Notes under the pieces: model-generated
Databases searched by the model: none
What the model was told of the DNA's origin: nothing
What the model saw: only the letters and a program-made list of their open reading frames with translations
Source of the DNA: Prescottella subtropica
GTDB taxonomy: Bacteria; Actinomycetota; Actinomycetes; Mycobacteriales; Mycobacteriaceae
Length of the DNA: 64,000 bases
NCBI RefSeq assembly: GCF_005434945.1
Contig: NZ_SKCH01000001.1
Span: 310,001-374,000 of the forward strand
Direction: 5' to 3'
In this document: positions 7,674 to 16,000 of the stretch, piece by piece
How the letters are laid out: every line of letters starts with the position of its first letter
Numbering within the stretch: position 1 is the stretch's first letter
Program-made: the position numbers and the translations under genes

Positions 7674-8267
7674 ATGTCGTCGAAAATTCCTGCGCAGCAC
7701 CGGTTGGGTCCGCAGCGTAATCCCGCGATCGACGACGCGGTGCTGCAGGCGACACGCGAACTGTTGATCGAGAACGGTTACGCCGGAACATCGATCGACG
7801 CTATCGCCACCCGAGCCGGGGTCGGGCGTCCCGCGATCTACCGGCGCTGGCCGTCGAAGGCGCACGTCGTGCACGACGCCGTCTATCCGACGGTGGTGAC
7901 CGAGTGGGAGTCGGATCTCCCGATCGCCGACGAGATCGAACGCCTTGCCCGCGGTGCGGTCGCGCTGTTCGGGGCCCCGGCGACGCGGGAGGCCGTGCCG
8001 GGGTTGATGAGCGAGGGCCGCACCGACGAGACGGCCCGGATGGCACTGGTCACCGGTCAGATCGACGTGATCCGTGACGTGCTGGCACAGCGGATCGCCG
8101 ACGCCGTCGCTGCCGGCGAGATCCGCGACGGGGTCGACGCCGACGTCCTGCTCGACGTCATCGCCGGCGCGGCGATCTTCGCGCAGTCGGTGCGCGACGT
8201 GCAGGATCAGGACGGGCTGGCGACGGCACTCGTCGACATCGTGTTGCACGGGACGCTGCCGCGGTAG
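7674..8267 (+). CDS. TetR/AcrR family transcriptional regulator
   Basis: 197 residues. The N-terminal HTH is typical (VLQATRELLIENGYAGTSID, then AIATRAGVGRPAIYRRWPSK near residues 45-64). The RRWPSK ending puts it in the AcrR-like group with a TetR_C-type ligand domain of about 120 residues. The ATG at 7674 is preceded by AGAGG. It lies opposite the kinase/beta-protein pair and shares the palindrome at 7625-7650, so local repression is the likely role. Confidence 0.88.
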   Translation: MSSKIPAQHRLGPQRNPAIDDAVLQATRELLIENGYAGTSIDAIATRAGVGRPAIYRRWPSKAHVVHDAVYPTVVTEWESDLPIADEIERLARGAVALFGAPATREAVPGLMSEGRTDETARMALVTGQIDVIRDVLAQRIADAVAAGEIRDGVDADVLLDVIAGAAIFAQSVRDVQDQDGLATALVDIVLHGTLPR

Positions 8268-8311
8268 ATTCCGCCGAGCACGTACGTAACGGCACGACGA
8301 GGAGTGGACAC

Positions 8312-8698
8312 ATGAGCGCTGCCGCCGATCTGGTCACCGAATTCTGCACCCGATGGTCCGATCCGGACCCGGACGTCCTGGCGAGCTACTTCACCGAAGA
8401 CGCCGTGTACCACAACATTCCGATGGATCCGGTGGTCGGACGCAACGCGATCCGCGAATTCCTCGTCGGCTTCCTGGCCACGTTCGAGGGCATCGACTTC
8501 GTCGTCCACCGCCAGACGGCGTCCGGCTCCGTCGTCATGAACGAGCGCACCGACGTCCTCCGCGGCCTCGGCAAGGAGACCCCGCTGCCCGTCATGGGCG
8601 TGTTCGAAGTGGTGGACGGGAAGATCGCGGCGTGGCGCGACTACTTCGACATGGGCGCGATCACCGCCGCGTTCGGTGGGGGAGATTCCGCCGGCTGA
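8312..8698 (+). CDS. Limonene-1,2-epoxide hydrolase-like protein (SnoaL fold)
   Basis: 128 residues, a single NTF2/SnoaL cone. The five residues that form the active site of limonene-1,2-epoxide hydrolase have counterparts here: Tyr33 and Asn35 (VYHNIP), Arg79 and Asp81 (NERTDV), and Asp110 (AAWRDYFD). Family knowledge therefore supports a one-step epoxide hydrolysis on a small hydrophobic epoxide; the substrate is inferred only. The ATG at 8312 follows GAGGAG. It begins 44 bp after the TetR gene on the same strand and may be in its transcript. Confidence 0.8.
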   Translation: MSAAADLVTEFCTRWSDPDPDVLASYFTEDAVYHNIPMDPVVGRNAIREFLVGFLATFEGIDFVVHRQTASGSVVMNERTDVLRGLGKETPLPVMGVFEVVDGKIAAWRDYFDMGAITAAFGGGDSAG

Positions 8699-8732
8699 CC
8701 CGACTCCACACCGGCGTCATGAGCTCGTCCGT

Positions 8733-9884
8733 CTAGCGCGGCAACTGCAACAGCGCGGTCAAGCCACCGTCGGGATTCGCGGTGAGCGTCAACTGGCCGG
8801 CGTGCGCCTCGGCCACCGCCGCCACGAGCGCGAGCCCCAGCCCGTGGCCGCCGTCGTGCGTGCGGGCACGGCCGCTGCCGCGCACGAACGGCTCGGTCAG
8901 CGTCGCCAGCAGTTCGGCCGGCACCGGCGGGCCGTCATTGCGCACCAGAATGCGTACCGCCGCCGCATCGACCTCGCACTCCAGTTGCACGGCACCGTCG
9001 GGAACGTTGTGCCGAATCCCGTTGCGGAGCAGATTGGTCAGTGCCTGCCGCAGCAGCACCCGGTCGCCGTTCACCGTCGCAGGCTGCGATGCGGGCCGCG
9101 GTAGTGCAACCTTCAGCGCGGCAGCCTCGGGCACAACCACCGTCAGGCTCTCGTGCACGAGGGCGGTCACATCGACCTCCTCGCGCGTCAGTAGACCCGA
9201 CTGTGACTGCGCCAACTCGAGCAACGCAGTCACGGTTTCCGCGTTCGCCCGATTGACTTCCCGGATGCGTTCGGCCAGCGCCCGCAGATCCGCCGTGGTG
9301 GCCTGCGGGTCCGCGAGCGCAACGTCGATCATCGTCTGTGTCGCGGCGAGCGGCGTGCGCAGTTCGTGCGAAGCGTTCGCCGCGAAACGGCGGTGCGAGT
9401 TCAGTGACTCGGCCAGAGAAGACAACATCCGATCGAACGTATCGGCCAGATCGCGCAGCTCGTCGCGCGGGCCGCTCAGCGCGAGTTGCTGACTCAGATC
9501 GCCGGCGGCGGCGCGGGTGGCGGCCGCGTTCAACGCCGCCAGTGGAGCGAGCATCCGCCCCGCCACGAACCAGCCCACGGCCGCGGATGCCAACGCCAGT
9601 ACGGCCAGCGTGACGATCGATGTGACGAGCATGGTGTCCAGGAAGTTCGTCAACGCCGTGAGTGGGACATCCACCTCGAGAACGCCCTCCGGGGTCGCCG
9701 GCACCGCCAACCGAAAGTTGACCGACATGAAGTACATGAACAGGTAGACGATCGCGATCAGCGCCGCACCCACGGCCGTCACCAGACCGGCATAGGTGAG
9801 AGTGAGCCGGGCGCGAATGGTCAAGCGTCGGGCACGGCCGATCGGTGTCTGCGGCACAGCCGCGGCGAAGCCCCGCAAGTGCAT
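8733..9884 (-). CDS. Two-component sensor histidine kinase (HAMP type)
   Basis: 383 residues: TM1 about 31-53, a short extracytoplasmic loop, TM2 about 86-108, HAMP about 109-160, then the H-box with phospho-acceptor His173 in SHELRTPLA. The ATPase domain has the N-box NLLRNGIRHN and the G-box DGGHGLGLAL. The sensor loop is only about 30 residues, so direct sensing of a large ligand is unlikely; envelope or membrane state is more plausible. It follows the response regulator gene by 4 bp, and the two form one unit. The neighbouring membrane acyltransferase-like gene and the protease are divergent from the pair and may be targets. Confidence 0.92.
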   Translation of the reverse strand: MHLRGFAAAVPQTPIGRARRLTIRARLTLTYAGLVTAVGAALIAIVYLFMYFMSVNFRLAVPATPEGVLEVDVPLTALTNFLDTMLVTSIVTLAVLALASAAVGWFVAGRMLAPLAALNAAATRAAAGDLSQQLALSGPRDELRDLADTFDRMLSSLAESLNSHRRFAANASHELRTPLAATQTMIDVALADPQATTADLRALAERIREVNRANAETVTALLELAQSQSGLLTREEVDVTALVHESLTVVVPEAAALKVALPRPASQPATVNGDRVLLRQALTNLLRNGIRHNVPDGAVQLECEVDAAAVRILVRNDGPPVPAELLATLTEPFVRGSGRARTHDGGHGLGLALVAAVAEAHAGQLTLTANPDGGLTALLQLPR

Positions 9885-9888
9885 GGTG

Positions 9889-10560
9889 TCAGCTCTCCTC
9901 TGCCACGCCGAAACGGTAACCCACGCCGATCACCGTCTGAATCACCCGCGGTTCGCCGAGCCTCTTGCGCAAATGGGAGATGGTGACGCGCGGAGACGCC
10001 GTGAACGGGTCGGCGTTCGCGTCCCACGCCTTCGCCAGCAGAGTCTCCGCCGACAGCACGTCACCGGTGGCTTTCATCAACGTGTGCAGCACCGCAAACT
10101 CTTTGCGGCTCAGCCGCACCGTCTCACCGTCACGCCACACCTCGTGCCGCAGCGGATCCAGGCGCACCCCGTGGGCTTCCAGCACCGGCCCCCGCGCGGG
10201 CTGGCTGCGACGCTCCAACGCGCGCAGGCGCACCACCAGCTCGGGAAACTCGAACGGCTTCACCAGATAGTCGTCGGCGCCGATCTCGAAGCCCTCGACA
10301 CGTTCGGCCAGCGCGTGCGCGGCGGTCAGCATGAGGACACGGATCTCCGGGTGCGTGGTGGCGATGTGCCTGCAGACGTCGTCACCGTGCACCGTCGGCA
10401 GGTCGCGGTCCAACACCACGACGTCGTAGTCGTTGAACGCGATCAGTTCGAGTGCCTCGGCACCGTCGCCGCTGACGTCCACCGCCATCGACTCACGCCG
10501 CAGGCCGGTGGCGATCGCCTGCGCCAGATAGGGTTCGTCTTCGACGACCAGGACGCGAAT
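9889..10560 (-). CDS. OmpR/PhoB-type response regulator with apparent ATT start
   Basis: 223 residues, exactly the usual OmpR-family length when read from ATT at 10560. The reading begins MRVLVVEDEP, places the acidic pair at 7-8, phospho-acceptor Asp51 (VVLDRDLP) and Lys101 (YLVKPF), and a winged helix at about 130-220. No ATG, GTG, TTG or CTG exists in frame upstream before a stop. The first canonical start (ATG 10488) would remove beta-1 and both acidic residues. A strong GAGGAG lies 5 nt before the ATT. A sequencing error in an ATG is the alternative. Confidence 0.88.
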   Translation of the reverse strand: MRVLVVEDEPYLAQAIATGLRRESMAVDVSGDGAEALELIAFNDYDVVVLDRDLPTVHGDDVCRHIATTHPEIRVLMLTAAHALAERVEGFEIGADDYLVKPFEFPELVVRLRALERRSQPARGPVLEAHGVRLDPLRHEVWRDGETVRLSRKEFAVLHTLMKATGDVLSAETLLAKAWDANADPFTASPRVTISHLRKRLGEPRVIQTVIGVGYRFGVAEES

Positions 10561-10663
10561 GATGACTCCTCGACTCGGTGGCCGCTCCGCTCGGCGGTGG
10601 CTGGTCGCAGCGGACGATTTTCTTTAACACTATGACAACACCGTTGTTCGTAGCGTTGCGAAG

Positions 10664-11749
10664 ATGTTCGATACACAGTCGTTCGCCGCTGCTGCGGCGG
10701 AGTCACCGCCGGCGGCCGTCGGCAGCGGTCGCGCGCGCATCGTGGCTGTCGATGTTGCTCGCGCCCTCGCCCTCATCGGCATGATCGTTTCGCATCTCAT
10801 GCCGCCGGAAGGTGCTTGGGGGAGGGTCTTTCTCGGTTTTCCGTCGGCATTGTTCGCCGTGCTGTCGGGCGTCTCGCTTGCGATCATGGCCGACCGCGGC
10901 AACCGTTCGGGTGGTGACGAACTCGCCGGCATTCGTCACAGTCTGATGGTGCGCGGCGTGCTGCTGATCCTGCTTCAGCAACTGCTGGCCCCGGTGTCGG
11001 GCACCATCTTCGTGGTACTGCAGACCATCGGCATCTGCTACATCGCCCTGGCCGTCGCGCCGCGGTGGCGCACCAGAACGCTTGTGGTGCTTGCGGTGTG
11101 GCTGGTCGCGGCCTCGGCCGTCATCCACGCGGTGGCCAGTTTCACGGCGCTGCCTGTCTTTTTGACACCGCCCTACCCGGTGACCGTATGGGCGGCACTG
11201 ACCGTGGCCGGCATCCTGGCGTACCGCCATCTTCTCGGTTCCCCGAAGGCACAAGTGTGGACACTCGTCGTCGGCGCCGCCGTCGCGGTCGCCGGTGCGG
11301 CAATGCGCAACGGCGCGATCGACTACGAGGCCACGCGGGCCGCCCGAGACCGCAACGGGCTCATCGGCGTCGCCCTCGTCGACCCCACCCCGCACAGCGG
11401 GGGCCTGCTGGACACAGTCACCGTCGCCGCCGGGGCGCTCGCGGCGCTGGCACTGTGCCTGCTGGTGTGGCGTGGCCCTGTGCGCTGGACGCGGCCGCTG
11501 CAGGTGATGGGCTCGATGTCGCTCACGGTCTACGTGGCCCACATCGTCTCCGCCGGGCCGTTCTCGACCCCGAGCGCACCTACCTCGCTGCCGGTGCTGG
11601 GGTGGACCACGATCGCGGTGTCACTTGCGGGTTCGACCCTGCTGTCGCTCTGGTTCAGACAGGGGCCGTGCGAGTGGGCGATGGCGCGCTGCTGCAAGAT
11701 CGCCGCCGACCGCACGTTGCCGCCACGTCCCGAACTGGCGCGCGGATAG
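10664..11749 (+). CDS. Multi-pass membrane protein, acyltransferase-like (DUF418/DUF1624 type)
   Basis: 361 residues with roughly nine or ten membrane helices. The N-terminal RIVAVDVARALALIGMIVSHLMP motif region (residues about 25-48) is characteristic of the DUF418 and heparan-alpha-glucosaminide acetyltransferase-like families, which carry an acyl group across the membrane onto sugars or other acceptors. The acceptor here is unknown. The gene is divergent from the two-component system, with only 103 bp between the starts, which suggests control by it. The protease gene follows on the same strand after 90 bp. Confidence 0.75.
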   Translation: MFDTQSFAAAAAESPPAAVGSGRARIVAVDVARALALIGMIVSHLMPPEGAWGRVFLGFPSALFAVLSGVSLAIMADRGNRSGGDELAGIRHSLMVRGVLLILLQQLLAPVSGTIFVVLQTIGICYIALAVAPRWRTRTLVVLAVWLVAASAVIHAVASFTALPVFLTPPYPVTVWAALTVAGILAYRHLLGSPKAQVWTLVVGAAVAVAGAAMRNGAIDYEATRAARDRNGLIGVALVDPTPHSGGLLDTVTVAAGALAALALCLLVWRGPVRWTRPLQVMGSMSLTVYVAHIVSAGPFSTPSAPTSLPVLGWTTIAVSLAGSTLLSLWFRQGPCEWAMARCCKIAADRTLPPRPELARG

Positions 11750-11839
11750 CGCGATATCGGCCTTCGCCGTCGACATCACTCTCTTCTTCTCTACGTACTC
11801 GTGGCCGCGCCGAATGCGCGGCCCATGGAAAGGATCAAC

Positions 11840-12691
11840 ATGTTCACATCCCGATTGTTCGCCGCCGGTGTTGCCGGGTTCGCGTTCGTGGCGTTGGGGC
11901 CGGCGGGAACGGCGCAGGCCTTGCACAGCGATACCTTCGCCGAGGACAACGCCGAGTCCGCGGCGGTGGTGTCCGCGCAGATCTCCGATACCGGTTCGCT
12001 CGACGGCGACTGCACCGGCACCGCGATCGCGCCGCAGTGGGTACTCACCGCCCGGCACTGCGTCGAACCGTTCCCGACCCCGGGCGGCAGCGTGCGACTG
12101 GGGCAGGGGGACCAGCAACGCCGGGTGAAGGTGGATCACTGGGAGTCCGCCCCAGCGGGGGACGTGGCGCTGCTGCACACGGTCGAGGACATGGGGTTGG
12201 CCGGCTACCCGAAGGTGGCGGACACGGTGCCCGAGTCGGGTGCCGCAAGGCTGTACGGCTGGTCGCCGGACGGCAGCGGCAAGACGACGAAGCTACCGGT
12301 TGCGGAGGGACAGATCACGGAACTCTTGGACATGTCGCTGTTCGGGAGCAAGCAGATGATCAACGTCGACACCCACAACGGCGGAAAGACGCAGCCCGGT
12401 GACTCCGGTGGCCCGCTCTTCGTGGACGGAAAGGTGGCCGGCACGCTGTCGGCCTCCTTGGGGCAGGGCGAAGGCGGGATTTCCGAGGTCGCCGCGTATG
12501 CGCCCGTCGCCGAGCAGTACGGCTGGGTGATGGAGACCATCAGCGGTGGCGGTCCGGGAGCGGACACGGGCATGTCCAGTGGCAGCGATCTCAATCCGGC
12601 CTGGCTGGTCGGCGGTGGTGCAGGCTTGCTGGCGGCGATCGCCGTGTCGGTGGTGGTCGTGCGCGGGCGCGGCAAGCAGAAGGCGAGTTAG
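11840..12691 (+). CDS. Membrane-anchored trypsin-like serine protease
   Basis: 283 residues. It has a signal peptide (hydrophobic 6-20, cleavage near AQA27) and the chymotrypsin triad: His73 in LTARHC, Asp108 in GDVALL and Ser189 in GDSGGP. A C-terminal transmembrane segment (about 253-272) with a basic tail tethers it to the outer face of the cytoplasmic membrane. A Gly/Ser-rich linker (about 235-250) separates protease and anchor. The ATG at 11840 follows AAAGGA; an in-frame start 39 bp upstream would put charged residues before the signal. Substrate unknown. Confidence 0.88.
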   Translation: MFTSRLFAAGVAGFAFVALGPAGTAQALHSDTFAEDNAESAAVVSAQISDTGSLDGDCTGTAIAPQWVLTARHCVEPFPTPGGSVRLGQGDQQRRVKVDHWESAPAGDVALLHTVEDMGLAGYPKVADTVPESGAARLYGWSPDGSGKTTKLPVAEGQITELLDMSLFGSKQMINVDTHNGGKTQPGDSGGPLFVDGKVAGTLSASLGQGEGGISEVAAYAPVAEQYGWVMETISGGGPGADTGMSSGSDLNPAWLVGGGAGLLAAIAVSVVVVRGRGKQKAS

Positions 12692-12702
12692 CGCAACCCA
12701 CG

Positions 12703-13137
12703 TCATCCCTTCAGTTTCTTCATCGTCAGGTGCGACTCGAGTTTCGCGATCGCGGGCTGTTCCATGAGTTTGGTGCGCAGGAACACCTCGAAGTCGCTCA
12801 GATCGGGGACGGCGACGCGGATGAAGTAGTCGGGCCGGCCGATCATCCGCCGGAACTCGACCACCTCGTCGAACGCGCCGACCGCGGCCTCGAACGCCTC
12901 GACGGTGCGGCGGTCCTGCGAGACGATCTCGGCGTTGACGAGAACTTCCCAGCCGCGTCCGACGGCATCGGGATCGACGACGGCCCGGTATCCGGTGATC
13001 ACGCCGTCGGCCTCGAGTCGGCGGACGCGGCGCAGGCACGGCGACGGGGTGAGGCCGACTCGGTCGGCCAGTTCGGCGTTGGAGAGACGCCCGTTCACGG
13101 TGAGTTCGCGCAATATTGCGCGGTCGAGATCATCCAC
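12703..13137 (-). CDS. Lrp/AsnC family regulator, AzlB-like
   Basis: 144 residues: N-terminal HTH (LSNAELADRVGLTPSPCLRRV near 15-37) and a C-terminal RAM ligand domain (about 60-140), the standard Lrp layout. The GTG at 13137 is chosen because a CAATAT -10 box lies exactly 6 nt upstream, which implies a leaderless mRNA; an ATG at 13197 would add 20 atypical residues. It is divergent from azlCD. In Bacillus the Lrp-like AzlB represses azlCD, so a role in sensing branched-chain amino acids is the best inference. Confidence 0.85.
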   Translation of the reverse strand: MDDLDRAILRELTVNGRLSNAELADRVGLTPSPCLRRVRRLEADGVITGYRAVVDPDAVGRGWEVLVNAEIVSQDRRTVEAFEAAVGAFDEVVEFRRMIGRPDYFIRVAVPDLSDFEVFLRTKLMEQPAIAKLESHLTMKKLKG

Positions 13138-13213
13138 GGTGAAATATTGCGCTACAGGTGCTCTGTGGGCAATATCCGGCAACCATATTTCCTGCAATGA
13201 GCACTAATATTGC
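13107..13213. promoter_or_regulatory. Phased AATATTGC array over both divergent azl promoters
   Basis: AATATTGC occurs at 13112-13119, 13143-13150 and 13206-13213, with a 7/8 inverted copy at 13169-13176. The first copy is the core of a 16-bp perfect palindrome (13107-13122). Direct-copy spacings are 31 and 63 bp, three and six helical turns, as expected for wrapping by an Lrp octamer. The 13143 and 13206 copies overlap the -10 boxes of the regulator gene (CAATAT, 13149-13144) and azlC (TAATAT, 13205-13210). Confidence 0.7.
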
Positions 13214-13216
13214 CGT

Positions 13217-13951
13217 GTGACCAGTACGTTTACCGATCGGGCTGTCGCCGATCCGACCGCCACCTCGGTGTGGGAGGACCTGCGAACCGCGGCCCGGGAC
13301 ACCGTCTCGGTGGGATTCGGTCTGTTCCCGCTCGGCCTGGCGTTCGGCCTGCTGATGGTGCAGTCGGGTTTCGCCTGGTGGTGGACGCCCATCTTCTCCG
13401 TGACGATCTATGCGGGCTCGCTCGAGTTCCTCGTGATCGGCCTCGTCCTCGCGGTGACCCCGCTCGCGTCGATCGCGATGACGACGCTGCTCGTCAACTT
13501 CCGGCACGTCTTCTACGCGCTGTCGTTCCCACTGCACCGGATCAAAGGCCGGGCGGCACGGATCTACAGCATGTACGCGCTCACCGACGAGACGTACGCG
13601 GTCACCGCGTCGAAGGATCCAGAATCGCTGACCGGACGCCGCATCCTGCTCATTCAGGTGTGCTGCCAGTTGTACTGGGTGCTCGGCGGGGTGGCCGGCG
13701 CCCTGGTCGGCAATGCGCTGCCGATGAAGATCGAGGGCCTGGACTTCGCGCTCACCGCGCTGTTCGTGGTGCTCACGATCGACGCGTTCCGTGCCCGCCG
13801 GGACGTCCCGGCCACGGTCCTCGCGTTGCTGAGCGCCCTCGTCGCCCTCGTCGTCGCCCGGGAGCAGATGCTCGTGGTCGCGATGGGCCTGTTCGTCGCG
13901 GCCCTGCTGGTGCGCTACGGGTGGCAGCGCAGGAGCGCCGCCCGTGCCTGA
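13217..13951 (+). CDS. azlC: Branched-chain amino acid exporter, large subunit AzlC
   Basis: 244 residues with about seven membrane helices. FPLGLAFGLLMVQSGFAW (about 36-53), YAGSLEFLVIG and NFRHVFYALS are hallmarks of the AzlC/YgaZ family. With AzlD it forms an inner-membrane exporter for leucine, valine, isoleucine and possibly methionine. The GTG at 13217 is 6 nt after a TAATAT -10 box, so the transcript is probably leaderless. It overlaps azlD by 8 bp. Confidence 0.93.
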   Translation: MTSTFTDRAVADPTATSVWEDLRTAARDTVSVGFGLFPLGLAFGLLMVQSGFAWWWTPIFSVTIYAGSLEFLVIGLVLAVTPLASIAMTTLLVNFRHVFYALSFPLHRIKGRAARIYSMYALTDETYAVTASKDPESLTGRRILLIQVCCQLYWVLGGVAGALVGNALPMKIEGLDFALTALFVVLTIDAFRARRDVPATVLALLSALVALVVAREQMLVVAMGLFVAALLVRYGWQRRSAARA

Positions 13952-14270
13952 CGTGTCGTACATCCTCTCGGCCCTCGCCGTGATCCTGGTGGTGACGTTC
14001 GCGTTGCGGGCGCTGCCGTTCGCGGTGATCGCGCCGCTGCGCTCGTCGGCCGTCGTCCACTACCTGGGCGCGCACATGCCGGTCGGGATCATGCTGATCC
14101 TCGCCGTCTACACGCTCCGGAACATGACGCCGGCGCCCGCGTCGTCGGTGCCGGTCGCCGTCGCGTTGGCCGTCACCGTCGGACTGCACCTGTGGCGGTC
14201 GCACGCACTGCTGAGCATCGTCGGCGGCACCGCGGCGTTCGTCGTCCTCCACAACTGGCTGTTCGTCTGA
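13944..14270 (+). CDS. azlD: Branched-chain amino acid exporter, small subunit AzlD
   Basis: 108 residues, three or four membrane helices, the normal size of AzlD/YgaH. The RALPFAVIAPL motif near residue 23 is conserved in the family. It starts with GTG inside the end of azlC (8-bp overlap), so the two subunits are co-translated. The 170 bp after it hold no gene. Confidence 0.9.
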   Translation: MPDVSYILSALAVILVVTFALRALPFAVIAPLRSSAVVHYLGAHMPVGIMLILAVYTLRNMTPAPASSVPVAVALAVTVGLHLWRSHALLSIVGGTAAFVVLHNWLFV

Positions 14271-14440
14271 ACAGATTTCTGAACCGATGCAGTTCGTCGC
14301 GCCGGGACGCACGTTCGGCGCACATTCCGGACGCGTCACCGATTCACATCCCTCACGTGTGATCGAAACCGCACGTCACGGCGTTTTCATCGGTTCGTGG
14401 TCGGGGAGTCATCGGCCCGTCCGGCGTTAGCCTTGTCACT

Positions 14441-16000
14441 GTGACGCAGCACGTAGACGACACGGGGACATCACTCGATCTGACCGGGACCTCGACCAGG
14501 ATCCGCAGTTCGGTGTTCCGTAACAAGGTGACCTCCGCACAGGAGGCTGTCGAATTCATCCACCCGCACGACACCGTTGCGATCAGCGGTTTCGCCAGCG
14601 CCGGCACCCCGAAGGAGGTGATTCCGGCGCTCGCCGAACGGATCCGGCAGGTCCGCGGTGAGGGCGCGAACTTCACCGTCGATCTGTTGACCGGCGCCTC
14701 GGTGTCCGCGAGCACCGAACGGATGCTCGCCGAGGTGGACGGCATCTCGCTGCGGATGCCGTACCAGTCCGAGCCCACCGCCCGCGGCAACATCAACAGC
14801 GGCCGGATGGACTACGTCGACATCCACCTCTCGCACGTCGCGCAGCAGGTGTGGGAGGGCTACTACGGCAACGTCGACGTCGCCGTCGTCGAGATCTCCG
14901 GTATCACCGAGACCGGGGAACTGATCCCGTCCGCGTCGATCGGCAACAACAAGACGTGGCTCGACGTCGCCGACCGGGTGATCCTCGAGGTCAACTCGTG
15001 GGTGCCGGAGGAGATGACGGGCATCCACGACGTCTACTACGGCACCGCGCTGCCGCCGCACCGCAAGCCGATCCTGCTCACCGACGTCGAGGACCGGATC
15101 GGGCAGCCCACCATGACGGTGGACCCGCGCAAGGTCGTCGCGGTCGTCGAGACGAACGCCCGCGACAGTGCCAGCGAACTGGCCCAGCCGGACGAGATCA
15201 GCAAGGCCATCGCCGCGCACGTCATCGACTTCTTCGAGTACGAGGTGTCGAAGGGGCGGCTGCCCGCCGACGGTCTGCTGCCGCTGCAGTCCGGTATCGG
15301 CAACGTCGCCAACGCCGTCCTGCAGGGCCTCGACGCGGGCCCACACAAGGGACTGACCTGCTACTCCGAGGTCATCCAGGACGGCATGCTGCACCTGATC
15401 AAGAACGGCACCGTGCGGTACGCGTCGGGAACGTCGCTGGCCCTGACCGACGCCGGGATCGACGAGTTGGTGTCGAACATCGACTTCTACCGCAAGCACA
15501 TCGTGCTGCGGCCGCAGGAGATCAGCAACCATCCGGAGATCGTCCGCCGCCTCGGGGTGATCGCGATGAACGGCATGCTCGAGGCCGACATCTACGGCAA
15601 CGTGAACTCCACCCACGTCATGGGGACGAAGATCATGAACGGGATCGGCGGCTCGGGCGACTTCACCCGCAACGGCTACCTGTCGCTGTTCCTGAGCCCG
15701 TCCACCGCGAAGAACGGGGCGATCTCCTCGATCGTGCCGATGGTCCCGCACGTCGACCACACCGAGCACGACGTCCAGGTACTCATCACCGAACAGGGCC
15801 TCGCCGACCTGCGCGGCCTGTCCCCGCGCAAGCGGTCCCGTGTCGTCATCGACAAGTGCGCGCACCCCGACTACCGGGCCATGCTGCTCGACTACGTCGA
15901 CCGCGCCGAGCACGCTCCGTCGGCCGGGCACACCCCGCACCTGCTCGGTGGAGCACTCTCGTTCCACCAGCGCTTCCTCGAGACGGGCACGATGCGATAG
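14441..16000 (+). CDS. Acetyl-CoA hydrolase/succinyl-CoA:acetate CoA-transferase family (Cat1-type)
   Basis: 519 residues, full length for the family. The enzyme moves CoA between acetate and succinate or related acids through a glutamyl-CoA intermediate; the catalytic Glu is expected at 310 in YSEVIQDG. GFASAGTPKEV near 50 and GIGGSGDFTRNG near 400 are conserved CoA-pocket segments. It starts with GTG at 14441; TAGCCT ends 7 nt upstream, so a leaderless mRNA is plausible. It is convergent, with zero spacing, with the LuxR gene. It probably serves acetate/propionate overflow or uptake. Confidence 0.9.
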   Translation: MTQHVDDTGTSLDLTGTSTRIRSSVFRNKVTSAQEAVEFIHPHDTVAISGFASAGTPKEVIPALAERIRQVRGEGANFTVDLLTGASVSASTERMLAEVDGISLRMPYQSEPTARGNINSGRMDYVDIHLSHVAQQVWEGYYGNVDVAVVEISGITETGELIPSASIGNNKTWLDVADRVILEVNSWVPEEMTGIHDVYYGTALPPHRKPILLTDVEDRIGQPTMTVDPRKVVAVVETNARDSASELAQPDEISKAIAAHVIDFFEYEVSKGRLPADGLLPLQSGIGNVANAVLQGLDAGPHKGLTCYSEVIQDGMLHLIKNGTVRYASGTSLALTDAGIDELVSNIDFYRKHIVLRPQEISNHPEIVRRLGVIAMNGMLEADIYGNVNSTHVMGTKIMNGIGGSGDFTRNGYLSLFLSPSTAKNGAISSIVPMVPHVDHTEHDVQVLITEQGLADLRGLSPRKRSRVVIDKCAHPDYRAMLLDYVDRAEHAPSAGHTPHLLGGALSFHQRFLETGTMR

